Part shown: piece after piece, positions 16,583-26,391 of the stretch
How the letters are laid out: each line of letters opens with the position of its first letter
How positions within the stretch are numbered: the stretch's first letter is position 1
DNA from: Shouchella rhizosphaerae
GTDB lineage: Bacteria > Bacillota > Bacilli > Bacillales > Bacillaceae_D
Length of the DNA stretch: 64,000 bases
Direction: 5' to 3'
Assembly: GCF_900142675.1 (NCBI RefSeq)
Contig: NZ_FRBS01000005.1
Span: 249,134-313,133 of the forward strand
Position numbers and translations under genes: made by a program
Notes under the pieces: generated by a model
Database searches by the model: none
The model's input: only the letters and a program-made list of their open reading frames with translations
What the model was told of the DNA's origin: nothing

Positions 16583-17650
16583 CTAGGTTGCCGGCCAAAC
16601 GACTGGGCGCAGTTCTTCTTTGCCCGTTAAGTTTGCAATAAACTGAACCAGCAACTCAATTTCTTGTTCCATATCTTGTTTCGAAACGACTTCACGGGGA
16701 GCGTGCATATAGCGGAGTGGCAACGATACGAGCGCAATCGGCACACCCTCGCCTGTCAAGCGCATGCGGTCAGCATCGGTGCCTGTGTTTCTAGGGGTCA
16801 GCTCGTATTGGACATCAATGCCTGCCTTTTTGGCTGTACGTTCAAGCAGCGCATTGATGTTGCGATTAATGGGCGCTCCTTTTGCCAACACTGGCCCGCC
16901 GCCGACTTTCACATCGCCGTATTTTTTGGCATTCACTGTCGGATAGTCCGTCGCAAAAGTGACGTCAAGGGCGATGGCGAGATTAGGCTTAATCCCTGCT
17001 GCGGCGAAGTAAGCACCGCCCAAATTGGTTTCCTCGTTAACTGTGCTGACAGCATACACGCCGACCTGAGGGCGTTTTTGTTGGAGGCGCCGCAATATTT
17101 CGGCAACCATAAAGGCACCGCTCCGGTTATCCAACCCCCTTGCGCTTAATCGGTCGCCAAGCAAATCGATTGCTCCATGGCTATAAACGGCATAATCGCC
17201 AATTTGTACATAGGCTTTTATTTCTTCAGCCGAAGTAGCCCCGCAATCAATGAAAAGGTCATCGAATGAAAAGTTATCGCCCGCGCCGCCATGGTGTTCT
17301 GCATTGGTGCCAAACACGCCCGTGACGTTGCCATTGCTGCCAAGTATCGTCACTTCCATGCCAAGTGCTGGTTTATGGCTAATTCCCCCTAGTTTTTCAA
17401 CGTATACAAAACCATTTTCATCAATCGCTTTGACTAAGAAGCCAATTTCATCGCAATGCCCTGCCAGCAGGACATTAAATGGCGCCCCAGGGTTCAGCGC
17501 GGCAATTGCATTTCCAGCTTCGTCCGTATAACACGCATCAGCAAATGGCGCAACGTAGGTAAGCCATTTCTTTTGAATTTCTGCTTCTAGTCCTGACGGG
17601 GAGGGCGTGGATAGCAACTGATGTAAAAATTGTTGTGCTGAAGATTCCAT
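16583..17650 (-). CDS. M42-family aminopeptidase
   Basis: Cytoplasmic metallopeptidase of 355 residues, often misnamed endoglucanase M. Metal-binding motifs are visible in order: AGHCDEIGFLV (His, Asp), LDNRSGAF (Asp), STVNEETNLGGA (catalytic and metal glutamates), ALDVTFATD (Asp) and a late His in PLRYMHAPREVV. These make the two-metal site of M42/FrvX/YsdC enzymes, which trim peptides from the N terminus. ATG 17650 follows GGAAGAGG. Single-gene unit, convergent with the preceding operon. Confidence 0.92.
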   Translation of the reverse strand: MESSAQQFLHQLLSTPSPSGLEAEIQKKWLTYVAPFADACYTDEAGNAIAALNPGAPFNVLLAGHCDEIGFLVKAIDENGFVYVEKLGGISHKPALGMEVTILGSNGNVTGVFGTNAEHHGGAGDNFSFDDLFIDCGATSAEEIKAYVQIGDYAVYSHGAIDLLGDRLSARGLDNRSGAFMVAEILRRLQQKRPQVGVYAVSTVNEETNLGGAYFAAAGIKPNLAIALDVTFATDYPTVNAKKYGDVKVGGGPVLAKGAPINRNINALLERTAKKAGIDVQYELTPRNTGTDADRMRLTGEGVPIALVSLPLRYMHAPREVVSKQDMEQEIELLVQFIANLTGKEELRPVVWPAT

Positions 17651-17802
17651 GAAAGCCTCTTCCTTCCTAATAAATAACGATCTTTTTTCATTTTACTAAA
17701 TGCGAACGTTAAAAGCGAATAGGCGAATCGTAAATCTAGTGAGTCGTTTGTTGAATAACGTGCTATACTACCAGTGGAACAATTACGTGATGAGGTGAAC
17801 GT

Positions 17803-18087
17803 ATGGTAAGCCGTGTAATGAAAGGTCTTGGCGGGGTATTTGAAGGCCTTTTGGCCATCCCCTTTTTTGGTGGACTGTTTATCCTATTGTCAGGTTACTC
17901 GCCTTTATGGTTCATGCTTGTCTTTCATATTGTCGGCCTTCTGTTGGCCGTTGCCTCGAACCGTGGCAAAGCAGGGCATATCTTTGGCATAGCGACATCG
18001 GTGATTGGCTGGATCCCGTTTCTGGGCTGGCTCTTCCATGTCATTACCGCCATTATATTGCTCATTGAAGCTGCAGTGGACCGCTAG
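17803..18087 (+). CDS. Small membrane protein
   Basis: Protein of 94 residues with three hydrophobic helices (about 15-30, 34-52, 61-88), GxxxG-like glycines between them and no charged catalytic residues. ATG 17803 follows GATGAGGTGA. A strong terminator follows directly. I do not recognise a characterised relative; similar short proteins are common in Bacillus. Confidence 0.75.
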   Translation: MVSRVMKGLGGVFEGLLAIPFFGGLFILLSGYSPLWFMLVFHIVGLLLAVASNRGKAGHIFGIATSVIGWIPFLGWLFHVITAIILLIEAAVDR

Positions 18088-18104
18088 CAAGGACTTTATC
18101 TGTA

Positions 18105-18136
18105 CGAAAAAAAGGAGGGGCCCCCTCCTTTTTTTG
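18105..18136. terminator. Bidirectional terminator
   Basis: GGAGGGG directly followed by CCCCTCC, with seven A before and seven T after. It lies between convergent genes, so it can stop both. Confidence 0.85.
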
Positions 18137-18460
18137 TTACAAACTTTGCGCGTAGCGTCTGCTTAGCTTTTTTTGATGAGCCGCGAATACATCTTCCAAC
18201 GTAAGGTCGTAATGGCTGGCAATCATGCTAATATTGCCAAGCACATCCCCTAATTCCTCAGCAAGCTGGCGGCGGTTCTCTTCCATGGTGGCAACTGTTT
18301 CATCTGGCCTGTCACGGCCAATTTCCAGCGCTCGGATTGCACGGGCAAGCTCTCCTGTCTCTTCCGACAAAAACCCCATGCGAATAAAGATTCCTAAATC
18401 GGCCCAGCCTCGTTTCTCATAATAGTTCGCTACCCAGTTTTGAAATTCGTTGCTATTCAC
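18137..18460 (-). CDS. MazG-like nucleotide pyrophosphohydrolase
   Basis: All-alpha protein of 107 residues. FLSEETGELARA and LAEELGDVLGN give the two-helix ExxE...ExxD metal-binding signature of MazG/dUTPase-like pyrophosphohydrolases, which clear unwanted nucleoside triphosphates. It starts with GTG at 18460 after GGGTGGT. Single gene between a terminator and the tag genes. The nucleotide substrate is not evident. Confidence 0.85.
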   Translation of the reverse strand: MNSNEFQNWVANYYEKRGWADLGIFIRMGFLSEETGELARAIRALEIGRDRPDETVATMEENRRQLAEELGDVLGNISMIASHYDLTLEDVFAAHQKKLSRRYAQSL

Positions 18461-18584
18461 GTCACTACCACCCCATATTTAGATTACAACTCACATTATA
18501 ACACTAAATATAGTGTCCAGGCTGTAGTCGTGCCATTATTGACAACTTCGTTCTAGTAAAAGGATGGCGTGTGTGAGCACAAGA

Positions 18585-19667
18585 TCATAGACTTCTATTG
18601 GAATCGTCGATTTTGCCAATATTGCTCCCTGCGTGTACTTCAGCGCCAACCGCTACTTGTTCCAACTCCTCACTGCCTGAACCATCCGTCAGTTGAGGCA
18701 CCACAAGAAAATAAGCAGCAGTTAAAAAGATGACTGCGAACACGACAAGCTGGCTAAAAAACCAAACAGCGCTCTTGACTGCTTGTTTGTCCCTCTTTGG
18801 CTGTACAATTGGTTGTGTTCCATCGCCGCCAGAACCTGCTTTTCCGTTTTCTTGCTCCTCGTATAAGGATGGGGCAAGGGAGCGCATTTCTTTCAATTCT
18901 TGCTTGTGTGCTTCTTTTTCTTCTTTGGAGAGCTTATTAAACCAGTTAATGTAGTCTTCGTACTGTTTAATGACTTCGTTTTTGTCGCCGAACTCCCGGA
19001 CTTCGCCATTATGAAGCCATAACACCCGGTCAGAGAGATTTTTGATCTCTTTTATATTGTGGCTAATGAACACGATCGTTTTGTTTTGCGCTTTAAACTC
19101 ATCAATTTTGTCTTTGCATTTTTGGTAAAACGTTTTGTCGCCAACGGACAATGCTTCATCAACAATTAATATATCGGGGTTTGTATGGGCAGAAATGGCA
19201 AACCCTAAACGGGATTTCATCCCTGACGAATAACTTTTAACTGGCTGGTCAATAAAATCGCCAATATCGGCAAATTCTTCGATTGCTGGCATCAGCTCTT
19301 CAATTTCTTTTTTGCTAAAACCATGCATTAAACATTTTTGCTCAATGTTTTCGTAGCCATTCAAATTTTTGTTTAAGCCGACATTAATGGCGATCAATGA
19401 TGTTTCACCATTCACCGTCATTTCGCCTTCCGTTGGCGGGATGACGCTAGCTAAAATGTTGGATATCGTCGATTTTCCTGACCCATTTATGCCGATGACA
19501 CCGATTGTCTCGCCTTCATAGACTTCAAGGTTTATATCTTTGAGGGCATAGAAGTCACGGTGCTGCTCACGGGTTTTCGGAAAGAACATCGCCTTTAACT
19601 TCTCGGTGTTGTTCCGATAAAGCGTATATTTCTTCGATACGCCCGTTAATATCATTTTCGGGTTCAT
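18585..19667 (-). CDS. tagH: Teichoic acid export ABC transporter, ATP-binding subunit
   Basis: Protein of 360 residues. The ABC domain (residues 1-245) has GINGSGKST (Walker A), [13 protein letters not shown] (signature) and [12 protein letters not shown] (Walker B), with the extended N terminus [13 protein letters not shown] typical of polysaccharide exporters. After a charged linker there is one membrane helix near residues 300-322 and a short tail. B. subtilis TagH has a much longer C-terminal extracellular part, so this is a short form. With TagG it exports wall teichoic acid. It begins 15 bases after tagG. Confidence 0.9.
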   Translation of the reverse strand: MNPKMILTGVSKKYTLYRNNTEKLKAMFFPKTREQHRDFYALKDINLEVYEGETIGVIGINGSGKSTISNILASVIPPTEGEMTVNGETSLIAINVGLNKNLNGYENIEQKCLMHGFSKKEIEELMPAIEEFADIGDFIDQPVKSYSSGMKSRLGFAISAHTNPDILIVDEALSVGDKTFYQKCKDKIDEFKAQNKTIVFISHNIKEIKNLSDRVLWLHNGEVREFGDKNEVIKQYEDYINWFNKLSKEEKEAHKQELKEMRSLAPSLYEEQENGKAGSGGDGTQPIVQPKRDKQAVKSAVWFFSQLVVFAVIFLTAAYFLVVPQLTDGSGSEELEQVAVGAEVHAGSNIGKIDDSNRSL

Positions 19668-19682
19668 ATTTGCCTGCCCCCT

Positions 19683-20486
19683 TTATAAATAGTCGACAAA
19701 GCTGTTTTTAAATTTATAGAACACATGGGAACCGATGAAGCCAATTAACAAAATTCCAGACCAGAAAAAGGCCATATACGTCAAATCTTCATAAAACCAG
19801 CGCCCACCGATAAAGGTGTCCCGGAACCCTGTCATAATGTAATAAAATGGATTCATCTGCAAAATTGCCAACAACTTCTCTGGCATCGACGCCGGCACCC
19901 AGACAATTGGCGACAAGAAAAACAGCATCCGCATGCCTGCTTGTAAAAAATTATAGTAATCACGGATGACCGTCGCTATCGTAGCACTAAACAAGGTAAA
20001 TACATATAGGAACGCGTATAAGCACAACAAGTAATAAGGCAGCTGCAACAAATAAGCACCCGAAAAAACCGAGTAAATCACCAACACAATACCAAGAACG
20101 CCAAGCATGACAAAAAAGCTAATCGAATTACCGACAATAACAATTGACGGCAGCACGCTGACAGGAAACTTCATTTTTGACACCATATTGATTTTTTTGT
20201 GTATGCTATTTGACGCTTGCAGTACAGTAGGACTAATAAAAAACCATGGGATTAAACCGCATAAAAGCCAAACAAAAAACGGCGTGTCCCCCACATCTTT
20301 CCCTTGGCGAATCCCTAAACCAAAGATCACGAAAAAGACAACGACTTGCATGAGTGGGCTAAACAGTTGCCAGAGCGCCCCTAAGTAATGAAGCTGGAAC
20401 TTGCTCCTCTGCTCAAATGCAGCGAGGCGGAAAATAAGATGTTTGTTGTCGTATTGCTCTTTCAGCAATTGAAAAACAGCCTTCAT
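19683..20486 (-). CDS. tagG: Teichoic acid export ABC transporter, permease
   Basis: ABC-2 type permease of 267 residues with six membrane helices. LHYLGALWQLFSPLMQ and the late NPFYYIMTGFRDTFIGG are conserved in TagG and other O-antigen/teichoic acid exporters. The ATG at 20486, seven bases after AAGGAGT, is chosen over an upstream in-frame start (20543) that has no ribosome site and is not family-like. It pairs with TagH. Confidence 0.92.
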   Translation of the reverse strand: MKAVFQLLKEQYDNKHLIFRLAAFEQRSKFQLHYLGALWQLFSPLMQVVVFFVIFGLGIRQGKDVGDTPFFVWLLCGLIPWFFISPTVLQASNSIHKKINMVSKMKFPVSVLPSIVIVGNSISFFVMLGVLGIVLVIYSVFSGAYLLQLPYYLLCLYAFLYVFTLFSATIATVIRDYYNFLQAGMRMLFFLSPIVWVPASMPEKLLAILQMNPFYYIMTGFRDTFIGGRWFYEDLTYMAFFWSGILLIGFIGSHVFYKFKNSFVDYL

Positions 20487-20691
20487 AGCTTGTACTCCTT
20501 GATGGTAAATTAGCTGCACTTTTAGCAAAAACGCGTCAGCCAAGCTTTAAAACAATGTTCTGGCCTGTTTGTCAGTGCGCTATATTTATAGTCTTCACAT
20601 CCCTATATAATACCATCTACAAATCTCGAGCGCCATTATTGAAATCCGACAAAATTGCGGAAAACAAGCGCCTAGTTTGGACAATCATAAA

Positions 20692-20741
20692 AAACAGTGC
20701 TTTTGACATAGCACTGTTTCGAATGCAGCGCTTCGCTGCAT
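20692..20741. other. Two adjacent hairpins between tagG and the acetyltransferase gene
   Basis: AAACAGTGC (20692-20700) pairs with GCACTGTTT (20711-20719); four bases on, ATGCAGCG pairs with CGCTGCAT (20723-20741). Neither has a clear T run. They lie between two minus-strand genes and may end the acetyltransferase transcript or shape the tagG leader. The rest of 20487-20780 shows nothing else. Confidence 0.45.
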
Positions 20742-20780
20742 GTTCCGTTAACGAGCCTTTTTATCGGCATCTCCCTGTGT

Positions 20781-21569
20781 TCAATAAGCATACATCATCC
20801 ACAAGCCAATGTCAGAAAAACCAATTCGCTTATAGATAGCGCCTGCAGCTGGATTGTCATAGAACAAGCACGGCTCCTTGCCTTCAGCGATCAAGTCGCT
20901 ACAAAGCCTGGCAACGCAAGCACTCGCAAAGCCTTTTTGTTTGTGCGTCTTTAATGTTGCCACGCCAACAATCATGGCTGAAGCGGAATTTTCCGCAGTC
21001 GTTGATGCGCTAGAGACGATCTTCCCTTGGTCTTTCACATAAATCGCTCTTGCAAAACCAGTTTGTAAATGTTGGCGCTTTGTCTCTACATTCGTAGGCA
21101 AAGAGTCAGCAAACTCAGGAATTTGATCTAAAAATGTTTGTAAGGCTTCTGCATCGTCAGGCGTCGCTTTTTCCAGTTTAACCGGAATATCCGCTTCGTT
21201 GTATTCGACACGGGTGCATTTCGCATAATACATTTGCCGTTTTTGTTTATACGCAGGCAAATAAGTTGCCACTTCCTCACAAACAGATTTCAACCCAGAC
21301 ATCCGTTTAAACGAGTCGTCATTGATCATAATGTTTGCGAAAGCTTCTGCCGCAAACGGCTCTTTCCCATAAGGAATGTACGATTCATAGTATTTTAGCA
21401 AAACCGCGTTTAGCTTGCCTGTTTCATCAAATTCCCCCCACAGACGCTGGAAATCGGTTTCAAAGCCAAACGCCTCTATATCGCCAATGATAAATAAGTT
21501 TTCGGCCGCTTGCTGTTTCAAAAATGTTAAACAATGTGCTTTATCGTCTTGTGTTAACAATCGAATCAT
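20781..21569 (-). CDS. GNAT-family acetyltransferase
   Basis: Protein of 262 residues. The C-terminal half holds the GNAT fold: MIVGVATLKTHKQKGFAS is the acetyl-CoA site (Q/RxxGxA) and CLFYDNPAAGAIYKRIGF the final motif. The N-terminal half is a degenerate second GNAT-like domain. The start is ATG 21569 after GGGGAGG, not the upstream frame opening. The substrate is unknown. It is divergent from the P2-ATPase gene. Confidence 0.85.
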   Translation of the reverse strand: MIRLLTQDDKAHCLTFLKQQAAENLFIIGDIEAFGFETDFQRLWGEFDETGKLNAVLLKYYESYIPYGKEPFAAEAFANIMINDDSFKRMSGLKSVCEEVATYLPAYKQKRQMYYAKCTRVEYNEADIPVKLEKATPDDAEALQTFLDQIPEFADSLPTNVETKRQHLQTGFARAIYVKDQGKIVSSASTTAENSASAMIVGVATLKTHKQKGFASACVARLCSDLIAEGKEPCLFYDNPAAGAIYKRIGFSDIGLWMMYAY

Positions 21570-21741
21570 CGCTTTTCCTCCCCATACCGTTTTGTCTATT
21601 ATAAGGAAAAATCGTTTATCCGATAAGAAAAAGTCCAATAGTCTATAAGTTGGATCAAACTCATTGCCAAACGCGTTTTTGTCCTACCTGCTCATGCATG
21701 AAAAAAGACAGCCGTTACATAATACTAGGGAGGTGAAGCGA

Positions 21742-24402
21742 ATGGAGAATCAATGGCATGCGACGACAATTGACAATGTAGAAAGTGCGTTACATACAAA
21801 TCAAACGACTGGGTTAGAAACAAAAGAAGCAAATCGGCGCTTGCATGAAAATGGACGCAATGAATTGCCAGAGAGAAAGAAAGACTCAGAACTGAAAAAG
21901 TTTATCCTGCATTTTAACGATGTGTTAATTTATGTTCTTCTTGCCGCCGCCCTTATTACTGCTTTGCTTGGCCATTACATCGATACAAGCGTCATTCTCC
22001 TTGTTACGATCATTAATGCTTTTATTGGCTATATTCAAGAGAGCCAAGCGGAAAAAGCGCTATCTGGCATTAAAGCGATGCTTAGCTTAAGCGCGAACGT
22101 CCGCCGCAACGGAGAGCGCCTTGAAATGGAAGCGGCGGAAGTCGTTGTCGGCGATGTCGTTGTCTTAAGCGCTGGCGATAAAGTGCCAGCCGATATCCGT
22201 TTAATAGAAGCACACAACCTTCGGGTTGAGGAGTCGGCGCTCACAGGCGAATCGACGGCTGTTGATAAACAAACAGATGTTCTTGATAGAGATACTGTGT
22301 TAAACGACCGCACCAATATGGTATTCTCGGGCACGTCCGTCGCCGCGGGAAGTGGCGTCGGCATTGTCACGGCGACTGGCCCGGCAACGGAGCTCGGAAA
22401 AATCAATGAAGCAATGGCTGCTGTTGAATACACACAGACACCGCTCTTGCGCCAAATCGCCGCGTTTGGAAAAACAATTGCTCTTTTTGTCGTTGGCATC
22501 GCCGTCGTCATGTTTTTATTCGGCTACCTATTCCGCGGCTTTGCTGCTGGGGAATTGCTTTTATCGGTCATTGCCTTGGCAGTCGCCGCGATTCCAGAGG
22601 GATTGCCTGCGATTTTATCAATCATTCTAGCTATCGGCGTCAAACGGATGGCTAGACGAAACGCGATTATACGCAGCCTTCCTTCTGTTGAAACGCTAGG
22701 CTCTGTGTCTGTCATCTGTTCTGATAAGACGGGGACGTTAACAAAAAATGAAATGACGGTAACAACCGTAGAAACGACCACAGGCAGTTACTCGGTGACA
22801 GGAACGGGCTACGCCCCTGACGGCGAGATTGTCCCTAACGCTGAGACAGGCAATGAAGCGAGCCCTGTGCTAGAGCGCTTTCTTGCTTGCGTCCAAACAT
22901 GCAACGATGCCAGTTTGCGCCAAGACGACGATGGGCAGTGGACAATTGACGGCGACCCAACGGACGGGTGTTTTTTAACACTTGTACGTAAAACGACATT
23001 GGACTTGCCTCGTTATACAGTTGTTTCGAAAATCCCCTTTGATTCTGAGTACAAATATATGGCCGTATTAGCAGAAACAAACGGCAAGCGCGTGCTCTTT
23101 GTAAAAGGCGCTCCTGATCAAATTTTCGCCATGGCCGAACAAAACAGCGACGTTCCGTTTGACCGGGTTCATTGGGAAAAACAAATGTCTGCCCGTGCCA
23201 ATTCTGGCGAACGCGTACTTGCTGCAGGATACAAAGAAATGCCTGCTCAGGCAGACTCCATCGGCCATCATGATTTAGCTAAAGGAGTGACGTTTTTAGG
23301 TTTGGCCGGTATTGTCGATCCGCCAAGAGAAGAAGCAATAGCCGCCGTCCAGGCATGTAAAAAAGCAGGCATTCAAGTCAAAATGATCACAGGTGACCAT
23401 GGAGACACGGCCAAAGCAATCGGCAAACAACTTGGCATCGGCGACGGGGCAAAAGCCCTTACAGGCAAAGAGTTGGATCAAATGAGTGATGAAGAACTAG
23501 ACGAAGCGGCTACGAACACCCACATATTTGCGCGGACAAGCCCGGAGAATAAATTACGGCTTGTCAAATCGCTGCAAAAGCAAGGGCATATTTGCGCAAT
23601 GACAGGAGACGGCGTCAATGATGCTGCTGCCTTAAAGCGGGCTGATATTGGGGTAGCGATGGGCATCAAAGGCACAGAAGTGACAAAGGATGCAGCAAAG
23701 ATGGTTCTTGCCGACGACAATTTCCAAACGATTGTCCATGCTGTTGAAGAAGGACGCCGCGTCTACGACAATGTCAAAAAAACGATTCTCTTCATTTTGC
23801 CGACGAATGGAGCAGGGGGGATTTTAATTGTCGCGAGCATTTTTCTCGGTATGTCGATGCCGCTTACCCCTGTACAAATCCTTTGGGTCAATATGGTTGT
23901 CGCTATTACCGTTTCCCTTGGCCTTGCTTTTGAACAACTAGAACGAGGCGCTATGCAACGCCCGCCTCGAAATCCAAAAGCAAAGTTGCTTTCCCCCTAT
24001 TATCTTTTCCGGATTACAGCCGTTTCGGCTATGATTGGCATTGGCACGCTTTGGATGAATCATTTTATGCAAACGAGAGGCTACGAAGGCAGCACGCTAC
24101 AAACGATTATTTTGCAAATGTTTGTCATGGCGCAACTTTTTTACATGTTTAACTGCCGCAGCGAATTGGACTTTGCCTTCAATCGCAGCTTCTTCCAAAA
24201 CAAAGTTGCATTCGCTGTCGCCTTTCTCTTGCTTCTATTGCAGCTTGCCTTAACGTACATTCCGTTTATGAATACGGTCTTCCAAACAACGCCACTAACC
24301 GTCGGGCAGTGGGCGATTCCAATTTTAATGGGTTTGTTTGTGTTCACTGTCGTAGAAATCGAAAAGCGGATCACAAAAACGCTGTCGCAAAACTCTAGGT
24401 AA
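21742..24402 (+). CDS. P2-type cation ATPase lacking canonical calcium ligands
   Basis: P-type ATPase of 886 residues with ten predicted helices. Seen: TGES actuator motif, AAIPEGLPA in M4, [12 protein letters not shown] phosphorylation site, KGAPD nucleotide site and TGDGVNDA hinge. M4 has the PEGL glutamate, but M5 (TNGAGGILI) lacks the usual glutamate and M6 ([17 protein letters not shown]) lacks the NxxTD aspartate of calcium pumps such as YloB. It thus belongs to a bacterial PMA1/PacL-like branch whose ion is not settled; Na, K or Ca remain open. ATG 21742 follows GGGAGGTG. Confidence 0.85.
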   Translation: MENQWHATTIDNVESALHTNQTTGLETKEANRRLHENGRNELPERKKDSELKKFILHFNDVLIYVLLAAALITALLGHYIDTSVILLVTIINAFIGYIQESQAEKALSGIKAMLSLSANVRRNGERLEMEAAEVVVGDVVVLSAGDKVPADIRLIEAHNLRVEESALTGESTAVDKQTDVLDRDTVLNDRTNMVFSGTSVAAGSGVGIVTATGPATELGKINEAMAAVEYTQTPLLRQIAAFGKTIALFVVGIAVVMFLFGYLFRGFAAGELLLSVIALAVAAIPEGLPAILSIILAIGVKRMARRNAIIRSLPSVETLGSVSVICSDKTGTLTKNEMTVTTVETTTGSYSVTGTGYAPDGEIVPNAETGNEASPVLERFLACVQTCNDASLRQDDDGQWTIDGDPTDGCFLTLVRKTTLDLPRYTVVSKIPFDSEYKYMAVLAETNGKRVLFVKGAPDQIFAMAEQNSDVPFDRVHWEKQMSARANSGERVLAAGYKEMPAQADSIGHHDLAKGVTFLGLAGIVDPPREEAIAAVQACKKAGIQVKMITGDHGDTAKAIGKQLGIGDGAKALTGKELDQMSDEELDEAATNTHIFARTSPENKLRLVKSLQKQGHICAMTGDGVNDAAALKRADIGVAMGIKGTEVTKDAAKMVLADDNFQTIVHAVEEGRRVYDNVKKTILFILPTNGAGGILIVASIFLGMSMPLTPVQILWVNMVVAITVSLGLAFEQLERGAMQRPPRNPKAKLLSPYYLFRITAVSAMIGIGTLWMNHFMQTRGYEGSTLQTIILQMFVMAQLFYMFNCRSELDFAFNRSFFQNKVAFAVAFLLLLLQLALTYIPFMNTVFQTTPLTVGQWAIPILMGLFVFTVVEIEKRITKTLSQNSR

Positions 24403-24422
24403 GTCCTAGAGTTTTGCGACAG
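24382..24422. terminator. Long hairpin spanning the ATPase stop codon
   Basis: A perfect 18-base inverted repeat (24382-24399 and 24405-24422) with loop TAAGT. The stop codon TAA begins in the loop. On the minus strand it is followed by GCGTTTTTG, so it also ends the arabinanase transcript. Confidence 0.75.
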
Positions 24423-24472
24423 CAACAGGTTTTTCGAGCACTTAGGTGTCGGGATGAGGTCATGCAAGAGAA

Positions 24473-25966
24473 TCAACGATCTCTTTCGATTTGACTGCCC
24501 CAAATCGCGACACCTTCATCAGATAAGGCCGTAAAGGTCAGCATTTCCCTATTGGACACTGGGTCCCATTGGCGGATGAAAACGCCGTTATAGGTAGCGC
24601 CATTGATTCGCAACTCTACATCGTAATCGCCTGTTTTTTCCCACGTTCCTGTCACAGCGCCTGAAAGTTGCTTGTTCGTCTCTAAACGGATGGTTGTGGA
24701 CTCCTTGATGTCAGCCGTGATCTCCTTGCCATGATTAATGAACTTGTAGTCACCAACTACGTCTTCGTCTTCTATTTTAGCCAATGATTCCCCTGTATAA
24801 CGGTAAGGAGCTATGACTGGCCAACCTTTTTCATTCATCACCATTTGGTGTACACGAATTTCGTGTATTTCTCCCCGCCCAGGGAAACGGGTATGGAAAA
24901 AGAGAAAGACCTTTCCTTTTTCTTCATCATAGAAAACAGAATTGTGCCCAGGGGAAACGTAGCCTGTTCCCAAACTTGAACCTATTTCACCTGGCTCACG
25001 TTTAAAGAAGAAATTGCCCATTTGTTTGGCGCCAAATGGCTCAATCGAAGCATCATCAAAAAATGTGCCTGGTGCCCCTTTCGCGTCGCTCATGAAACGC
25101 CCTTCTGCATCGACATAAGGCCCCGTCGGCTGTTTTGCTCGTGCTACACGCATATTATAGCCACCCGTCGCATCTAGCCCGCCAAAAGTCAAATACAGAT
25201 AATAATAGCCAGTTGTGTGGTCATAATGGATGTAAGGGGCCTCAATCCGGCTATGGTTCCCGCCTGTTAAGTGAGTGCCGTACCCTTGCCCAGGCAGCGG
25301 AAATCCCGTGTCCGCGTCCATTTCCAAAATAAAAATTCCTCCCGAGTAAGAGCCATAGACCATCCAAAGCTTCCCTTCATGATCGAAGAATGTGTGGGGG
25401 TCAATCGCATTTGGGTGAACATTGGCATCGTAAATGGTTCCGTCTGGGCTTTCTTCTCCCCACATTCCTGACTTCAAAAACACGCCCAAATTTTTATAAG
25501 GACCTTCAATGTCATCGGCCACGGCAACCCCTAATGCAGACCTTGGGGCGTCCCCTTGGCACGCATTGTAATACATATAATAACGGCCATCTTCAAGCTG
25601 GATCACATCGGCCGCCCAGAGCGTATCGCTGTTTGCCCATTCAAATGCTTCTGCTAGTTCCTCATAAACATTTGGGATTAACGGATTGCCATTGTGGACA
25701 TGAGTGGAGATTTGCTGCCAATTCAATAAATCACTTGTTTTCGCTGAAGCCAAATGAGAACCAAATACATAATACATCCCGTCTGCTTGAATGACGGAAG
25801 GGTCATGGACAGACGCTTCTGTAAACGTCGGTGCACCGCTTATTAGTCGTTGTTTGTGAAACGCCTGGTTCTGTCGGCTGTCACCTGCTTGTGCAGGAGT
25901 GGCAATCGCCAAGATGAACATAAACGCTAGCAAGCTACTGAACAATCGCTGTTTGCCCATTCTCAC
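24473..25966 (-). CDS. Secreted GH43 endo-1,5-alpha-L-arabinanase
   Basis: Secreted enzyme of 497 residues with a signal peptide ending near ATPAQAG. The five-bladed propeller has the three GH43 acids in order: HDPSVI (Asp), AIDPHTFF (Asp that tunes the acid) and SRIEAPY (Glu, general acid). A C-terminal beta domain of about 100 residues follows, making it like B. subtilis Abn2 rather than the shorter AbnA. It cuts the arabinan backbone of pectin outside the cell. GTG at 25966 follows GGAGG by seven bases. Groups with the arabinofuranosidase gene downstream in the window. Confidence 0.9.
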   Translation of the reverse strand: MRMGKQRLFSSLLAFMFILAIATPAQAGDSRQNQAFHKQRLISGAPTFTEASVHDPSVIQADGMYYVFGSHLASAKTSDLLNWQQISTHVHNGNPLIPNVYEELAEAFEWANSDTLWAADVIQLEDGRYYMYYNACQGDAPRSALGVAVADDIEGPYKNLGVFLKSGMWGEESPDGTIYDANVHPNAIDPHTFFDHEGKLWMVYGSYSGGIFILEMDADTGFPLPGQGYGTHLTGGNHSRIEAPYIHYDHTTGYYYLYLTFGGLDATGGYNMRVARAKQPTGPYVDAEGRFMSDAKGAPGTFFDDASIEPFGAKQMGNFFFKREPGEIGSSLGTGYVSPGHNSVFYDEEKGKVFLFFHTRFPGRGEIHEIRVHQMVMNEKGWPVIAPYRYTGESLAKIEDEDVVGDYKFINHGKEITADIKESTTIRLETNKQLSGAVTGTWEKTGDYDVELRINGATYNGVFIRQWDPVSNREMLTFTALSDEGVAIWGSQIERDR

Positions 25967-26046
25967 TTGCAGTCCTCCTCAAATAAATTGGTCGGCACCG
26001 TTTCGTTTCTGACTTCATTACGAAATTTCATATTGGACGTGAAAAC

Positions 26047-26310
26047 TTACCATTTTCCGCCGTCTGGATGGGGACAACCTTTGTTTTGAAGCCTGGCAAC
26101 GTACTGGATCAACATTCCACTATGCCGGCACGTTGTTTCGTACACTAACGCTGAACATTGGCCGCATTGGCTGAGGCGCCGGAAATACTCCGCTGTTGTG
26201 GCCAAAGGCTCGTTTTCCCGCTCGCCATATTCTGCAATAAGCCGCTCCAAATCACTTGCGGTTAATCGCACACTTGCCTTACAGCCTTTACAAGGCGGTT
26301 CATTCATCAT
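26047..26310 (-). CDS. Small cysteine-rich protein
   Basis: Protein of 87 residues. Cysteines pair as CKGC near the start and CGQC in the middle, with two more near YETTC and KGC at the end, which suggests one or two zinc sites. No domain is recognised beyond short uncharacterised Bacillus proteins of this style. ATG 26310 (or 26307) follows AAAGGGGGA. It lies between the two arabinan genes on the same strand, but nothing ties it to arabinose use. Confidence 0.7.
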   Translation of the reverse strand: MMNEPPCKGCKASVRLTASDLERLIAEYGERENEPLATTAEYFRRLSQCGQCSALVYETTCRHSGMLIQYVARLQNKGCPHPDGGKW

Positions 26311-26347
26311 TGGCTCCCCCTTTCATGCATGTTCATAGCCTTTTTTC

Positions 26348-26383
26348 AAATCAGGGGCTTCCCTTTATTGGAAGCCCTGATTT
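26348..26383 (-). terminator. Hairpin after the arabinofuranosidase gene
   Basis: AAATCAGGGGCTTCC pairs with GGAAGCCCTGATTT with one bulged base and a seven-base loop. No long T run follows on the minus strand, so it may be a weak terminator or mRNA end stabiliser. Confidence 0.5.
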
Positions 26384-26391
26384 ATAAAGAT

